Assembly (NCBI RefSeq): GCF_001482365.1
Contig: NZ_CP013254.1
Location: 558,001-622,000 of the forward strand
Direction: 5' to 3'
DNA length: 64,000 bases
Source of the DNA: Kocuria flava
GTDB taxonomy: Bacteria; Actinomycetota; Actinomycetes; Actinomycetales; Micrococcaceae
A program made the position numbers and the translations under genes. Under the pieces are notes generated by a model. The model saw only the letters and a list, made by a program, of their open reading frames with translations. It had not been told where the DNA came from and did no database searches. This document shows, piece by piece, positions 25,046 to 33,335 of this stretch. Each line of letters opens with the position of its first letter. Within the stretch, counting starts at the first letter, position 1.

Positions 25046-27388
25046 ATGCCCTCCTCCCCCGCTCCGGGCGCCCGCTCCGACACCGTGGGCGACGGGTCCG
25101 GCGCCCGGGCCGACGCCCGCCCCGGGCGCCCGGGCGACCGCTCCGGGCCCCGGGACGCCGCTTCCGGGGCGGACCGCTCCCCGGAAGGTCCGGGCGGGAC
25201 CGAGCCCCCGCAGGGCCGCCACCGCGCCCGGCACCGGCACTGGCTGCGGATCCTCCTGCCGGCCCTGCTGATCGTGGGCTGGCTGGCGGTCGCCGGCGTC
25301 GGCGGGCCGTACTTCGGCAAGATCTCCGAGGTCTCCACCAACGACCAGTCGAGCTTCCTGCCCGAGTCCACCGAGTCCACCCGGGTGACGAACCTGCAGG
25401 GCGAGTTCCGCGACTCGGACGCCGTCCCGGCGATCGTGCTCCTCGTGCGCGAGGGCGGCCTGGAGGCCGGCGACCGGGCCTGGGCCGAGGAGCTCACCGC
25501 CGCCGTCTAGGAGGAGGGCCTCAGCGAGGGCGAGACCTCCCCGCCCCTCCCCTCCGAGGACGGGGACGCCCTGCAGATCGTCGTTCCCCTCGGGGACGGG
25601 GAGGTCGGCGAGGACGTCGAGGCGCTCACCGCCCTGCTCGAGGAGGACGCCCCCGAGGGGCTGCAGAGCTGGGTGACGGGCCCGGCCGGGTTCACCGCCG
25701 ACCTCGTGGCCGGCTTCGAGGGCATCGACGGCCTGCTGCTGGGGGTCGCGCTCGCGGTCGTGTTCGTGATCCTGCTGGTCGTCTACCGCTCCCCCGTCCT
25801 GCCCGTCCTCGTCCTGCTCACCTCCGTCTTCGCCCTGAGCGCCGCGATCCTGGTGGTGTACTGGCTGGCCTCCGCGGAGCTCGTGACCATCAGCGGGCAG
25901 GTGCAGGGCATCCTGTTCATCCTCGTGGTGGGCGCGGCGACCGACTACTCGCTGCTGTACACGGCTCGCTACCGGGACGCGCTGCTGCACCACCGGAGCC
26001 GGACGGCGGCGACGCGCGCGGCGCTGCGCGGCACGGTCGAGCCGGTCGTCGCCTCGGGCGCCACGGTCATCGCCGGGCTGCTGTGCCTGCTGCTCTCCGA
26101 CCTGGCCTCGAACAAGGCCCTCGGCCCCGTCGCCTCCGTGGGCATCGTGATGTCGATCCTCGCCGCCCTGACCTTCCTCCCTGCGGTGCTGTGGGCCACC
26201 GGCCGCGGCGCGTTCTGGCCCTTCCGCCCCCGCCACGACCCGGTGGGCGGGGACCGGGTGCGGGTGCTGGACCACGGCGCCGGCGGACGGCCCACGGTCG
26301 AGGGCAAGGGCCTGTGGGCCTCCGTGGCCCGCTTCGTGGCCCGGGCCCCGCGGGCCATCTGGATCGTCACGACCGCGGTGCTGGTCGTCCTGGCGGGCTT
26401 CGCCACCCAGTTCCAGGCCTCGGGCGTGGAGCAGAGCGAGCTGGTCCTCGGCGAGTCCCAGGCGCGGGACGGCCAGGAGGCCCTGGCCGAGCGCTTCCCG
26501 GGCGGCTCCGGCAGCCCTGCGGTCGTGCTGGTGCCCACCGGAGAGCTCGACGCCGCCGTCGACGCCGTGGAGGACACGGACGGGGTCGCGGACGTGGCCG
26601 TCGTGGCCGTCGACTCCCCCTCCGGCACGCTGCCCGTCGGGGAGGACGCCCCGCCGCCGGCGGGACCGTTCGCCGGGGTCGAGCCCACCGAGGCCCGGGG
26701 GCTCGTCCAGCTGCAGGCCACGCTCGAGGACGCGGCGGACTCGCCCGCCGCCGAGCAGACCGTGCGGGAGCTGCGGGCGAACCTCTCCGCGGTGGACGAG
26801 GGGATCCTCGTGGGCGGGACGACCGCCACGAACCTCGACACCAACGAGACCTCGATCGCCGACCGGACGCTGATCATCCCGGTGATCCTCGCGGTGATCA
26901 CGCTGATCCTCATGCTGCTGCTGCGCTCGGTGCTGGCCCCGGTGCTGCTGGTGCTCACCACCGTGGTCTCCTTCTTCACGGCCCTGGGCGTCTCCGCCCT
27001 GGTGTTCAACCACGTGCTGGACCTGCCGGGCGCCGACCCCTCCGTGCCGCTGTTCGGCTTCGTCTTCCTCGTGGCGCTGGGCATCGACTACAACATCTTC
27101 CTGATGTCCCGGGTCCGGGAGGAGTCGCTCGTCCACGGCACCCGCGCCGGCATCCTGCGCGGGCTGACCCTCACGGGCGGGGTGATCACCTCGGCCGGCA
27201 TCGTGCTCGCGGCGACCTTCGCGGCCCTCGCGGTCATCCCGATCATGTTCCTCGTCCAGTTGGCGTTCATCGTGGCCTTCGGCGTGCTGTTGGACGCCCT
27301 GATCGTGCGCTCACTGCTCGTGCCGGCCCTGACCTACGACGTCGGGCGCAGCATCTGGTGGCCGCTCCACCGCCGGATCGAGCCCTGA
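25046..27388 (+). pseudogene. MMPL/RND transporter interrupted by an in-frame TAG
   Basis: The reading frame encodes a full MMPL protein of about 780 residues: N-terminal Pro-rich tail, first helix around residues 67-85, extracytoplasmic domain, six-helix bundle, second domain and second bundle (FGFVFLVALGIDYNIFLMSRV near the end). A single TAG at 25508-25510 splits it after 154 residues; the same frame continues without another fault to 27388. GAG to TAG is a one-base change, and the next codons are Glu-Glu. No start codon close after the stop suits reinitiation; the first candidate is GTG 25673. The gene is therefore probably inactive, unless suppressed or a sequencing error. Confidence 0.8.
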
Positions 27389-27404
27389 GGAGCACGTCGG
27401 ACGG

Positions 27405-27433
27405 TTGTCCCGAACAGACAGCCAGCTTACGAT
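27405..27433 (+). promoter_or_regulatory. Promoter of the small lipoprotein gene
   Basis: TTGTCC (27405-27410), a 17-base spacer and TACGAT (27428-27433) form a good sigma-70-type promoter about 95 bases before the ATG at 27528. Confidence 0.55.
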
Positions 27434-27527
27434 TGAGGCTCCGCCTCCCGCCGGGAACGGCAGGCGCACCGCGCCGCGGCACCGGCCGGGCGGGACCGGC
27501 CCACCACAGCGCACGGAGGAGATCCCC

Positions 27528-27872
27528 ATGAGCGACGAGCTGCACCCCCAGGACGAGCCGGGCCAGGAGCGCCCCCACCGCGCCCGGTGGCGGCGGGCCC
27601 TGGCCGTGGCGGTCCTGCCCGTGGCCGCCCTCGGCATGGCCGGGTGCGACAACACCGAGACCGACGAGGGCGAGCAGATCGAGCAGAGCCCCGCTCCCGA
27701 GCCGGACGACACCGAGGACACCGGCGGCGAGGAGACCGGCGCCGGCGACGGCGGGACCGGCACCGAGGAGGCCGAGGGCCCCACCGAGGGCGAACTGCCC
27801 TACGAGGACGACCAGCAGGAGGACGACCAGCAGGAGGGCGGCTCCGGCGCGGAGGACGACGACGGGAGCTGA
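27528..27872 (+). CDS. Small acidic lipoprotein
   Basis: A 114-residue protein: basic N-terminus (HRARWRRA), hydrophobic stretch, lipobox MAGC, then an almost purely Asp/Glu/Gly/Thr/Gln tail with DDQQEDDQQE-type repetition. It would be anchored outside the membrane with a flexible, highly negative tail that could bind cations or sit in the cell wall. ATG 27528 follows GGAGGAGAT. No domain is recognised and the sequence is low-complexity. A good promoter lies upstream. Confidence 0.65.
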   Translation: MSDELHPQDEPGQERPHRARWRRALAVAVLPVAALGMAGCDNTETDEGEQIEQSPAPEPDDTEDTGGEETGAGDGGTGTEEAEGPTEGELPYEDDQQEDDQQEGGSGAEDDDGS

Positions 27873-28037
27873 TCCGGCGGCACCACCGCTGCCGGGCGAG
27901 GTGGCCCGTCGTCGCCCCCGACGACGCGACCGGGCCCGGCACCGCCGCCCGGCACGGGTCACCGCCGCACGCGAAGGGGTCATCGACCGCGCCGCTCTCG
28001 GGGCGCGGATGCGAACCGCCCGCCCCGCGCCCGGCGC

Positions 28038-28904
28038 TCAGGCGGCGCTGCGGTCCTCGCGCCGGGCGACCACGGGAACCCTGTCGGTCCGGGGGTGCGC
28101 CGGCTCGGCCGGGGTTCCCGCGGGCTGCTCGGACTGCTCCGCGACCTGCTCGACGCCCTCCTGCTGCCAGCCGTAGCCGTAGGCCAGGGCGGGCACGAGG
28201 ATGTTGGCGAGACCGCAGCCCACGGCCAGTCCGGCCCAGGCCACCGGGAAGGACGCGAGGACGTCGAGGGGGTAGTGGACCCCGAGGTAGAGCCGGGACC
28301 AGGCCACCACGGCGGCCGTGCCGAGCCCGGCGACGAGCAGCACCGGGGCCCGGCCGGAGCGGCGCATCGCCAGGCAGAAGGCCGCGGCGATCGCCACGGC
28401 GGCGCCGGTGTGCCCCGACGGGAAGGAGGTCAGTCCTTCCACGACGACCAGGGGCTCGGCGACGGGCACGGCCTCCGCCCCGGCCGCGGCGTCGGCCGGG
28501 AGCAGCGGCTCGGGCCGGGGCCTGCCGACGACGACCTTGAGCATGGCGACGGCGATCCAGCCGCACAGGGCGGTGACGGCGAAGCCGGCGGCGTCCCACG
28601 GGCGCCGCCGGCGCACGGCCAGCCACGCGGTGAGGGCGGCGAGCACGGCGAGGGCGCCGGGCGTGGAGAAGACGTGGTGGAGCGTCAGCGCGAGGGCGTC
28701 GAGAGCGCCCGTGCGGAGGATCTGCAGGCCTTCGATGACCTGGGCCTCGCGCGCGCCCACCTCGGGCGTGACCACGAGCATGCGCCCGACCGTCGCCGTG
28801 AGGAGCACGACGATGAGCGGGACGACGAGCCACTGGTGCAACTGGGGGAGGGACCAGGTGGAGCGGGCCGGCCGGGGGGAAGGATGCTGCGCCGGGTGTG
28901 CCAT
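28038..28904 (-). CDS. PAP2 family phosphatase
   Basis: A 288-residue membrane protein with the three phosphatase motifs of the PAP2 family: KVVVGRPRP (123-131), PSGH (162-165) and SRLYLGVHYPLD (203-214, with H210 and D214). These form an extracytoplasmic active site that removes phosphate from lipids such as phosphatidic acid or undecaprenyl pyrophosphate. About six membrane helices are visible; a Gln/Glu-rich tail follows residue 245. ATG 28904 starts MAHPAQHPS; longer frames upstream are not protein-like. Confidence 0.9.
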   Translation of the reverse strand: MAHPAQHPSPRPARSTWSLPQLHQWLVVPLIVVLLTATVGRMLVVTPEVGAREAQVIEGLQILRTGALDALALTLHHVFSTPGALAVLAALTAWLAVRRRRPWDAAGFAVTALCGWIAVAMLKVVVGRPRPEPLLPADAAAGAEAVPVAEPLVVVEGLTSFPSGHTGAAVAIAAAFCLAMRRSGRAPVLLVAGLGTAAVVAWSRLYLGVHYPLDVLASFPVAWAGLAVGCGLANILVPALAYGYGWQQEGVEQVAEQSEQPAGTPAEPAHPRTDRVPVVARREDRSAA

Positions 28905-29136
28905 GCCCACCACGATGACACGGGCCACGTTCCCGTCACGGACGGCAGCGCGGGAGTCGCCCGGTTCCGGTGGATTTTCCGCCCCGGGAACCAGCGACCA
29001 CTCAGAGGATGACAATTCATGAAGCTGTAGAGGCGTTCCCGACGCTTGCGTCTCGACGGGAGGTCGGGCAAGCCGCACTTCGGGGGACAAGGCGGATTCC
29101 GCAACCTGGAGGGGGCGACATCCACCGGAATGTCCT

Positions 29137-29152
29137 CGTTTCACGTGGAACG
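29137..29152. promoter_or_regulatory. parS-like site (gene-free stretch 28905-29366)
   Basis: CGTTTCACGTGGAACG matches 13 of 16 positions of the ParB-binding consensus TGTTTCACGTGAAACA and keeps the central TTTCACGTG. It lies about 34 kb from parA, in a 460-base stretch with no convincing gene. Whether ParB binds it is untested. Confidence 0.45.
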
Positions 29153-29366
29153 CGATGCGTATCATCCTGTCGGTCAACCGGAGAAGAGTGATGCAGCCGC
29201 GTCATGGAAGACCGCGGTCACCCCGGCCCGCTCCACCACTTCTGCCTCCGTGTCCCTTGAAAAGGGGACACGACGCTGCGCGACGGTCCACGACTAGACT
29301 GGGGCGCCACCAGCACATCGGCCGAGTTCCGGACCGCACCGACCGGCCCCGACCCGAGGAGCGCCC

Positions 29367-29699
29367 GTGTTCAGGAAGGACCCGGCCCGCAGGGCCCGCC
29401 CGGAGGTCTCGCAGGCCGAGGCGGCCCGCCACGTCGCGGACGGCGGGGTGGCCGTCTACTGGCGGCCCGGCTGCCCGTTCTGCAGCATGCTCGAGCGGGG
29501 CCTGGGCGAGGAGGCCGGCCGTGCGGTGTGGACGAACATCTGGGAGGACCGGGACGCCCTCGCCCACGTGGAGTCGCTCAACGACGGCAACGCGACCGTG
29601 CCCACCGTCGTGACCGCGGAGGAGCACTTCGTGGCCGCCTCCCCCGCGCAGGTCGCGGCGGCGAAGGCCCTGATCGCCGGGGCGCGCACGCACCCCTGA
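29367..29699 (+). CDS. Glutaredoxin/mycoredoxin-like protein
   Basis: A 110-residue thioredoxin-fold protein. The redox motif CPFC is at 36-39 (WRPGCPFCSML), with the cis-proline segment ATVPTVV at 77-83. In actinobacteria such proteins reduce mycothiol-mixed disulfides; the CPFC motif is closer to glutaredoxins than to the CGYC of classical mycoredoxin-1, so the partner thiol is uncertain. GTG 29367 follows GAGGA. It precedes the arsenic cluster, whose arsenate reductase in this lineage would need a mycoredoxin, but it is not in the same transcript as acr3. Confidence 0.82.
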   Translation: MFRKDPARRARPEVSQAEAARHVADGGVAVYWRPGCPFCSMLERGLGEEAGRAVWTNIWEDRDALAHVESLNDGNATVPTVVTAEEHFVAASPAQVAAAKALIAGARTHP

Positions 29700-29715
29700 G
29701 CACGGACCCGGCCCC

Positions 29716-30090
29716 TCAGCGCAGGTCGAGGAACGCCCGCAGCTCGGCGAAGGCTTCGGGCACCACGGTGTAGTGGACCCACTTCCCCCGCTGCTCGCGG
29801 ATCAGCAGCCCGGCGTCGACCAGCTTCTTCATGTGGTGGCTGACCGTGGGCTGGCTGATGCCCACCACCGCGGTCAGGTCGCACACGCAGACCGCATCGC
29901 ACCCCTGGGCCGCGACGTGGGAGAGCAGCCGCAGACGGGTGGGGTCCGACAGCGCCTTGAGCCGCCCGGCGATCCGCTGCGCGTCATTCACCCCCACGGG
30001 CCCGCCCGAGAGCGAGCAGCACTCCGCACCCGGCGCGCCCGGGGCGCACTGGTCGGCGGCGGGAACCTGAGGAACGGGGGCGAGCGTCAT
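29716..30090 (-). CDS. arsR: ArsR family arsenic-responsive repressor
   Basis: A 124-residue winged-helix repressor. The HTH lies around 71-92 (TAVVGISQPTVSHHMKKL) and is preceded by a cysteine cluster CDAVCVCDL (C64, C68, C70) of the kind that binds As(III) in ArsR proteins. There is a second set near the N-terminus (C15, C24, C25). As(III) binding releases DNA. It is transcribed away from acr3, with a good operator between the two starts, so it probably represses both itself and the acr3-arsC-flavoprotein operon. Confidence 0.92.
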   Translation of the reverse strand: MTLAPVPQVPAADQCAPGAPGAECCSLSGGPVGVNDAQRIAGRLKALSDPTRLRLLSHVAAQGCDAVCVCDLTAVVGISQPTVSHHMKKLVDAGLLIREQRGKWVHYTVVPEAFAELRAFLDLR

Positions 30091-30101
30091 GCCCCCATCC
30101 T

Positions 30102-30121
30102 ACATTGACGGATGTCGATGT
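30102..30121. promoter_or_regulatory. Candidate ArsR operator
   Basis: ACATTGAC-GGAT-GTCGATGT is an inverted repeat with 8-base arms (7 of 8 matching) and a 4-base spacer. It lies 12 bases from the arsR start and 54 from acr3, where a repressor could block both divergent promoters. Confidence 0.6.
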
Positions 30122-30174
30122 GACCCCTAGTGTTCCCGATAGATCATCGTCGATGCGAAGGACCGAGCCCGCCC

Positions 30175-31266
30175 ATGAGCACCACCACCGCCCCCGCCCC
30201 GCACCAGGGGGTGATGAAGGACCTGTCCTTCCTCGACCGCTGGCTGCCCGTCTGGATCATCGCGGCCATGGTCGCCGGTCTGCTGCTGGGCCGCTTCGTC
30301 CCCGGCCTGAACACGGCCCTGGAAGCTGTGAAGATCGGGGAGGTGTCGGTGCCGATCGCGATCGGGCTTCTGGTGATGATGTACCCCGTCCTGGCCAAGG
30401 TCCGCTACGACGAGACCCACCGCGTGGCCGGGGACCGGCGCCTGATGGGGGCCTCCCTGGTGCTGAACTGGGTCGTGGGCCCGGCCCTGATGTTCGCCCT
30501 GGCCTGGATCCTCCTGCCCGACCTGCCCGAGTACCGCACCGGGCTCATCATCGTCGGGCTCGCCCGCTGCATCGCCATGGTGCTGATCTGGAACGACCTC
30601 GCCTGCGGGGACCGCGAGGCCGCCGCCGTGCTGGTGGCGATCAACTCCGTCTTCCAGGTGATCGCCTTCGGCGCCCTGGGCTGGTTCTACCTCCAGGTCC
30701 TGCCCGCGTGGCTGGGCCTGCCCACCACGTCGGCGGAGTTCTCCGTGTGGTCCATCGTGCTCTCCGTGCTGGTGTTCCTGGGCATCCCGCTGGTGGCCGG
30801 GTTCCTCACCCGCACCCTGGGCGAGCGGGTCAGGGGCCGCGACTGGTACGAGGCCACGTTCCTGCCGAAGCTGGGCCCGTGGGCCCTGTACGGGCTGCTG
30901 TTCACCATCGTGCTGCTCTTCGCCCTGCAGGGCGACGCGATCACCTCCAACCCCTGGGACGTCGCCCGGATCGCCCTGCCCCTGCTGGCCTACTTCTTCC
31001 TCATGTTCGGCATCGGCCTGCTCGCCTCCCGCGCGCTGGGCCTGAACTACGCGAAGTCCACGACCGTGGCCTTCACCGCCGCCGGCAACAACTTCGAGCT
31101 CGCCATCGCCGTGGCCATCGGCACCTTCGGAGTCACCTCCGGGCAGGCCCTGGCCGGGGTGGTCGGCCCGCTCATCGAGGTGCCCGTGCTCGTGGCCCTG
31201 GTCTACGTGTCCCTGTGGGCAGGCCGGACGCTCTTCCCCGGCGATGCCACCGTCCCCACCCGCTGA
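30175..31266 (+). CDS. acr3: ACR3-type arsenite efflux permease
   Basis: A 363-residue, ten-helix permease of the BART superfamily. The conserved cysteine in GLARCIAMVLIWNDLACGD (C132) and the TAAGNNFELAIAV segment with the conserved glutamate are the residues known to be essential in Acr3. It exports As(OH)3 (and possibly Sb(OH)3) using the proton-motive force. ATG 30175 is taken; the frame is open slightly upstream but covers the promoter. It is the first gene of the rightward arsenic operon. Confidence 0.95.
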   Translation: MSTTTAPAPHQGVMKDLSFLDRWLPVWIIAAMVAGLLLGRFVPGLNTALEAVKIGEVSVPIAIGLLVMMYPVLAKVRYDETHRVAGDRRLMGASLVLNWVVGPALMFALAWILLPDLPEYRTGLIIVGLARCIAMVLIWNDLACGDREAAAVLVAINSVFQVIAFGALGWFYLQVLPAWLGLPTTSAEFSVWSIVLSVLVFLGIPLVAGFLTRTLGERVRGRDWYEATFLPKLGPWALYGLLFTIVLLFALQGDAITSNPWDVARIALPLLAYFFLMFGIGLLASRALGLNYAKSTTVAFTAAGNNFELAIAVAIGTFGVTSGQALAGVVGPLIEVPVLVALVYVSLWAGRTLFPGDATVPTR

Positions 31267-31318
31267 CCGCCGACGGCACTGCTCCGCCCCTCCCCTCCCG
31301 ACAGAACGGATGATCCCG

Positions 31319-31762
31319 ATGGCTGCTGAGCCCACTTCCGGAACCACGGACAAGCCCTCAGTGCTGTTCGTGTGCGTGCACAACGCCGGGCGGTCCCAGA
31401 TGGCCGCCGCCTACCTCACCCACCTCTCCGGCGGGCGGATCGAGGTCCGCTCGGCCGGTTCCGCCCCGGCCGATGCCGTCAACCCGGCCGCCGTGGAGGC
31501 CATGGCCGAGGAGGGCATCGACATCAGCGCCCAGACCCCGAAGATCCTCACCGACACGGCGGTGCAGGACTCCGACGTGGTGATCACCATGGGCTGCGGG
31601 GACGCCTGCCCGTTCTACCCGGGCAAGCGCTACGAGGACTGGGTCCTGGAGGACCCGGCCGGCAAGGGCGTGGCGGCCGTCCGGCCCATCCGCGACGAGA
31701 TCAGGGCCCGCATCCAGGCGCTGATCGCCGAGCTGCTGCCCGCCGGCACCGCCAGGAGCTGA
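31319..31762 (+). CDS. arsC: Arsenate reductase, mycothiol transferase type (LMW-PTP fold)
   Basis: A 147-residue enzyme of the low-molecular-weight phosphatase fold. The active loop CVHNAGR (C19 to R25) is the CX5R arsenate-binding site, and MGCGDACPFYPGKRYEDW is typical of the actinobacterial arsenate-mycothiol transferases, which form an arseno-mycothiol adduct later reduced by mycoredoxin. That makes As(III) for export by Acr3. An ATG three codons upstream (31310) is equally possible. It is 52 bases after acr3 and 13 before the flavoprotein gene. Confidence 0.92.
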   Translation: MAAEPTSGTTDKPSVLFVCVHNAGRSQMAAAYLTHLSGGRIEVRSAGSAPADAVNPAAVEAMAEEGIDISAQTPKILTDTAVQDSDVVITMGCGDACPFYPGKRYEDWVLEDPAGKGVAAVRPIRDEIRARIQALIAELLPAGTARS

Positions 31763-31775
31763 GGCGGACCGCACG

Positions 31776-33194
31776 ATGACCGGAACCGCAGGGGCCGCCG
31801 AGCTGCCCGTCGTCGTCATCGGCGCCGGCCCCGTCGGCCTGGCCGCCGCCGCGCACCTGCTCGAGCGCGGACTCGCCCCCCTGGTCCTCGAGGCGGGCCC
31901 CGCGGCGGGGGCCGCGGTCCGGCAGTGGGGACACGTCCGGCTGTTCTCCCCGTGGCGCCACGACGTCGACGCCGCGGCCGCACGGCTGCTGGCGAGCCGG
32001 GGATGGACCGCTCCGGATCCCGAGGCGCTGCCGACCGGCGCCGAGCTGGTGGAGCAGTACCTGCAGCCCCTCGCCACCGTCCTGTCGGGGCGCCTCCGCA
32101 CCGGGGTCCGCGTCGTCGCCGTCTCCCGGACCGGCCTCGACAGGACCCGCACCGCGGGCCGGGCGCAGACCCCGTTCCTGGTCCGCGTCCAGCACGCCGG
32201 CGGGACCGTGGAGGATCTCGAGGCGTCGGCGGTGATCGACGCCTCCGGTACCTGGGCGAGGCCCAATCCGCTGGGGCAGGCCGGTCTGCCGGCCCCGGGC
32301 GAGGCCGAGGCCGTGACCGCCGGGCGGATCACCGCCCCGCTGCCCGACGTCACGGGCCGGGACCGGGACCGGTTCGCCGGCCGCCGCGTGCTCGTGGTCG
32401 GCGCCGGGCACTCCGCGGCCACCACCCTGCTCGAGCTCGGCGCCCTGGCCGAGCAGGAGCCGGGCACCCGCATCTGCTGGGCCGTCCGCACGGCCGACGT
32501 CACCCGGGTCTACGGCGGGGAGGACCGCGACGAGCTGGCCGCCCGGGGTGCGCTGGGCACCCGGCTGCGCCGGCTCGTGGAGTCCGGCACGATCCGGGTG
32601 CACCCCTCCTTCGTCATCACCGGCTTCGGCACGGACGACGACGGCCTGACCGTGCGCGCCACGACTCCCACCGGGGACGAGGAGCTCACCGTGGACCTGC
32701 TGGTCCCGGCGACCGGGTTCCGCCCCGACCTCGCGATGCTCGCGGAGCTGCGCCTGGAACTGGACCCGGCCGTGGAGGCCCCGCGCCGGCTGGGACCCCT
32801 CATCGACCCGGAGTTCCACTCCTGCGGCTCCGTCGCCCCGCACGGGGAGACGCTGCTGGCCCACCCGGAGACCGGGTTCTACCTCGTGGGCACGAAGTCC
32901 TACGGGCGGGCTCCGACGTTCCTGCTGGCCACCGGCTACGAGCAGGTCCGCTCCATCGCCGCGGCCCTGGCCGGGGACCGGGACGCCGCCGACGACGTGC
33001 AGCTGGTGCTGCCCGAGACCGGGGTGTGCTCCACCGACCTCGGCGGCTCCTGCGACCTTCCGCCACCGGGCGTGGACGAGCAGGGCTGCTGCGCCCCGGT
33101 TGCCGCACAGGAGCCGGTTGCTGCCTGTCGCCCCGGGCCCCAGCCGGTCACCATCGGGGCCGCCCCGTTCCTGCCGTCCTCGTCCTGCTGCTGA
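31776..33194 (+). CDS. ArsO-like flavoprotein monooxygenase with Cys-rich tail
   Basis: A 472-residue FAD/NAD(P)H-type oxidoreductase. FAD motif GAGPVG (16-21), a WGHVRLFSPW segment near 51-60, and a second dinucleotide motif GAGHSAAT (around 208-215) give the flavin-monooxygenase layout. From residue 410 a tail rich in cysteines follows (GVCSTDLGGSCD, DEQGCCAP, ACRPG, ending SSSCC), about eight Cys in 60 residues. Proteins of this layout occur in actinobacterial ars operons as ArsO, with unclear chemistry; oxidation or handling of an arsenic or thiol species is the inference. It is the last gene of the operon. Confidence 0.82.
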   Translation: MTGTAGAAELPVVVIGAGPVGLAAAAHLLERGLAPLVLEAGPAAGAAVRQWGHVRLFSPWRHDVDAAAARLLASRGWTAPDPEALPTGAELVEQYLQPLATVLSGRLRTGVRVVAVSRTGLDRTRTAGRAQTPFLVRVQHAGGTVEDLEASAVIDASGTWARPNPLGQAGLPAPGEAEAVTAGRITAPLPDVTGRDRDRFAGRRVLVVGAGHSAATTLLELGALAEQEPGTRICWAVRTADVTRVYGGEDRDELAARGALGTRLRRLVESGTIRVHPSFVITGFGTDDDGLTVRATTPTGDEELTVDLLVPATGFRPDLAMLAELRLELDPAVEAPRRLGPLIDPEFHSCGSVAPHGETLLAHPETGFYLVGTKSYGRAPTFLLATGYEQVRSIAAALAGDRDAADDVQLVLPETGVCSTDLGGSCDLPPPGVDEQGCCAPVAAQEPVAACRPGPQPVTIGAAPFLPSSSCC

Positions 33195-33264
33195 GCGCAT
33201 GGCGCACCGGACGGACGTGGTGGTCGGCACGGGTCGGCCCCTGCAGCGCCGACCGGGCGCCCTC

Positions 33265-33295
33265 TTGTCTTCGACCTCCGAAGGACAACTACAAT
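33265..33295 (+). promoter_or_regulatory. Promoter and candidate ROK operator upstream of the ROK gene
   Basis: TTGTCTTCG (33265-33273) pairs with CGAAGGACAA (33279-33288), an inverted repeat with one bulge. TTGTCT as -35 and TACAAT (33290-33295) as -10, with a 19-base spacer, would put the operator across the promoter. A related word occurs upstream of the sugar porter. Confidence 0.5.
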
Positions 33296-33335
33296 CAAGA
33301 ACCAGGACCGCGTTCGACGCTGAAGGAGAGCTGGC

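Noticed and set aside
25508..25510. Selenocysteine- or pyrrolysine-type recoding of TAG in the MMPL gene
   Set aside because: No hairpin or known recoding context, and TAG is an ordinary stop in neighbouring genes; mutation is simpler.
29017..29297. Small genes in 28905-29366
   Set aside because: Frames exist on both strands but lack ribosome-binding sites and have skewed, non-protein-like composition.
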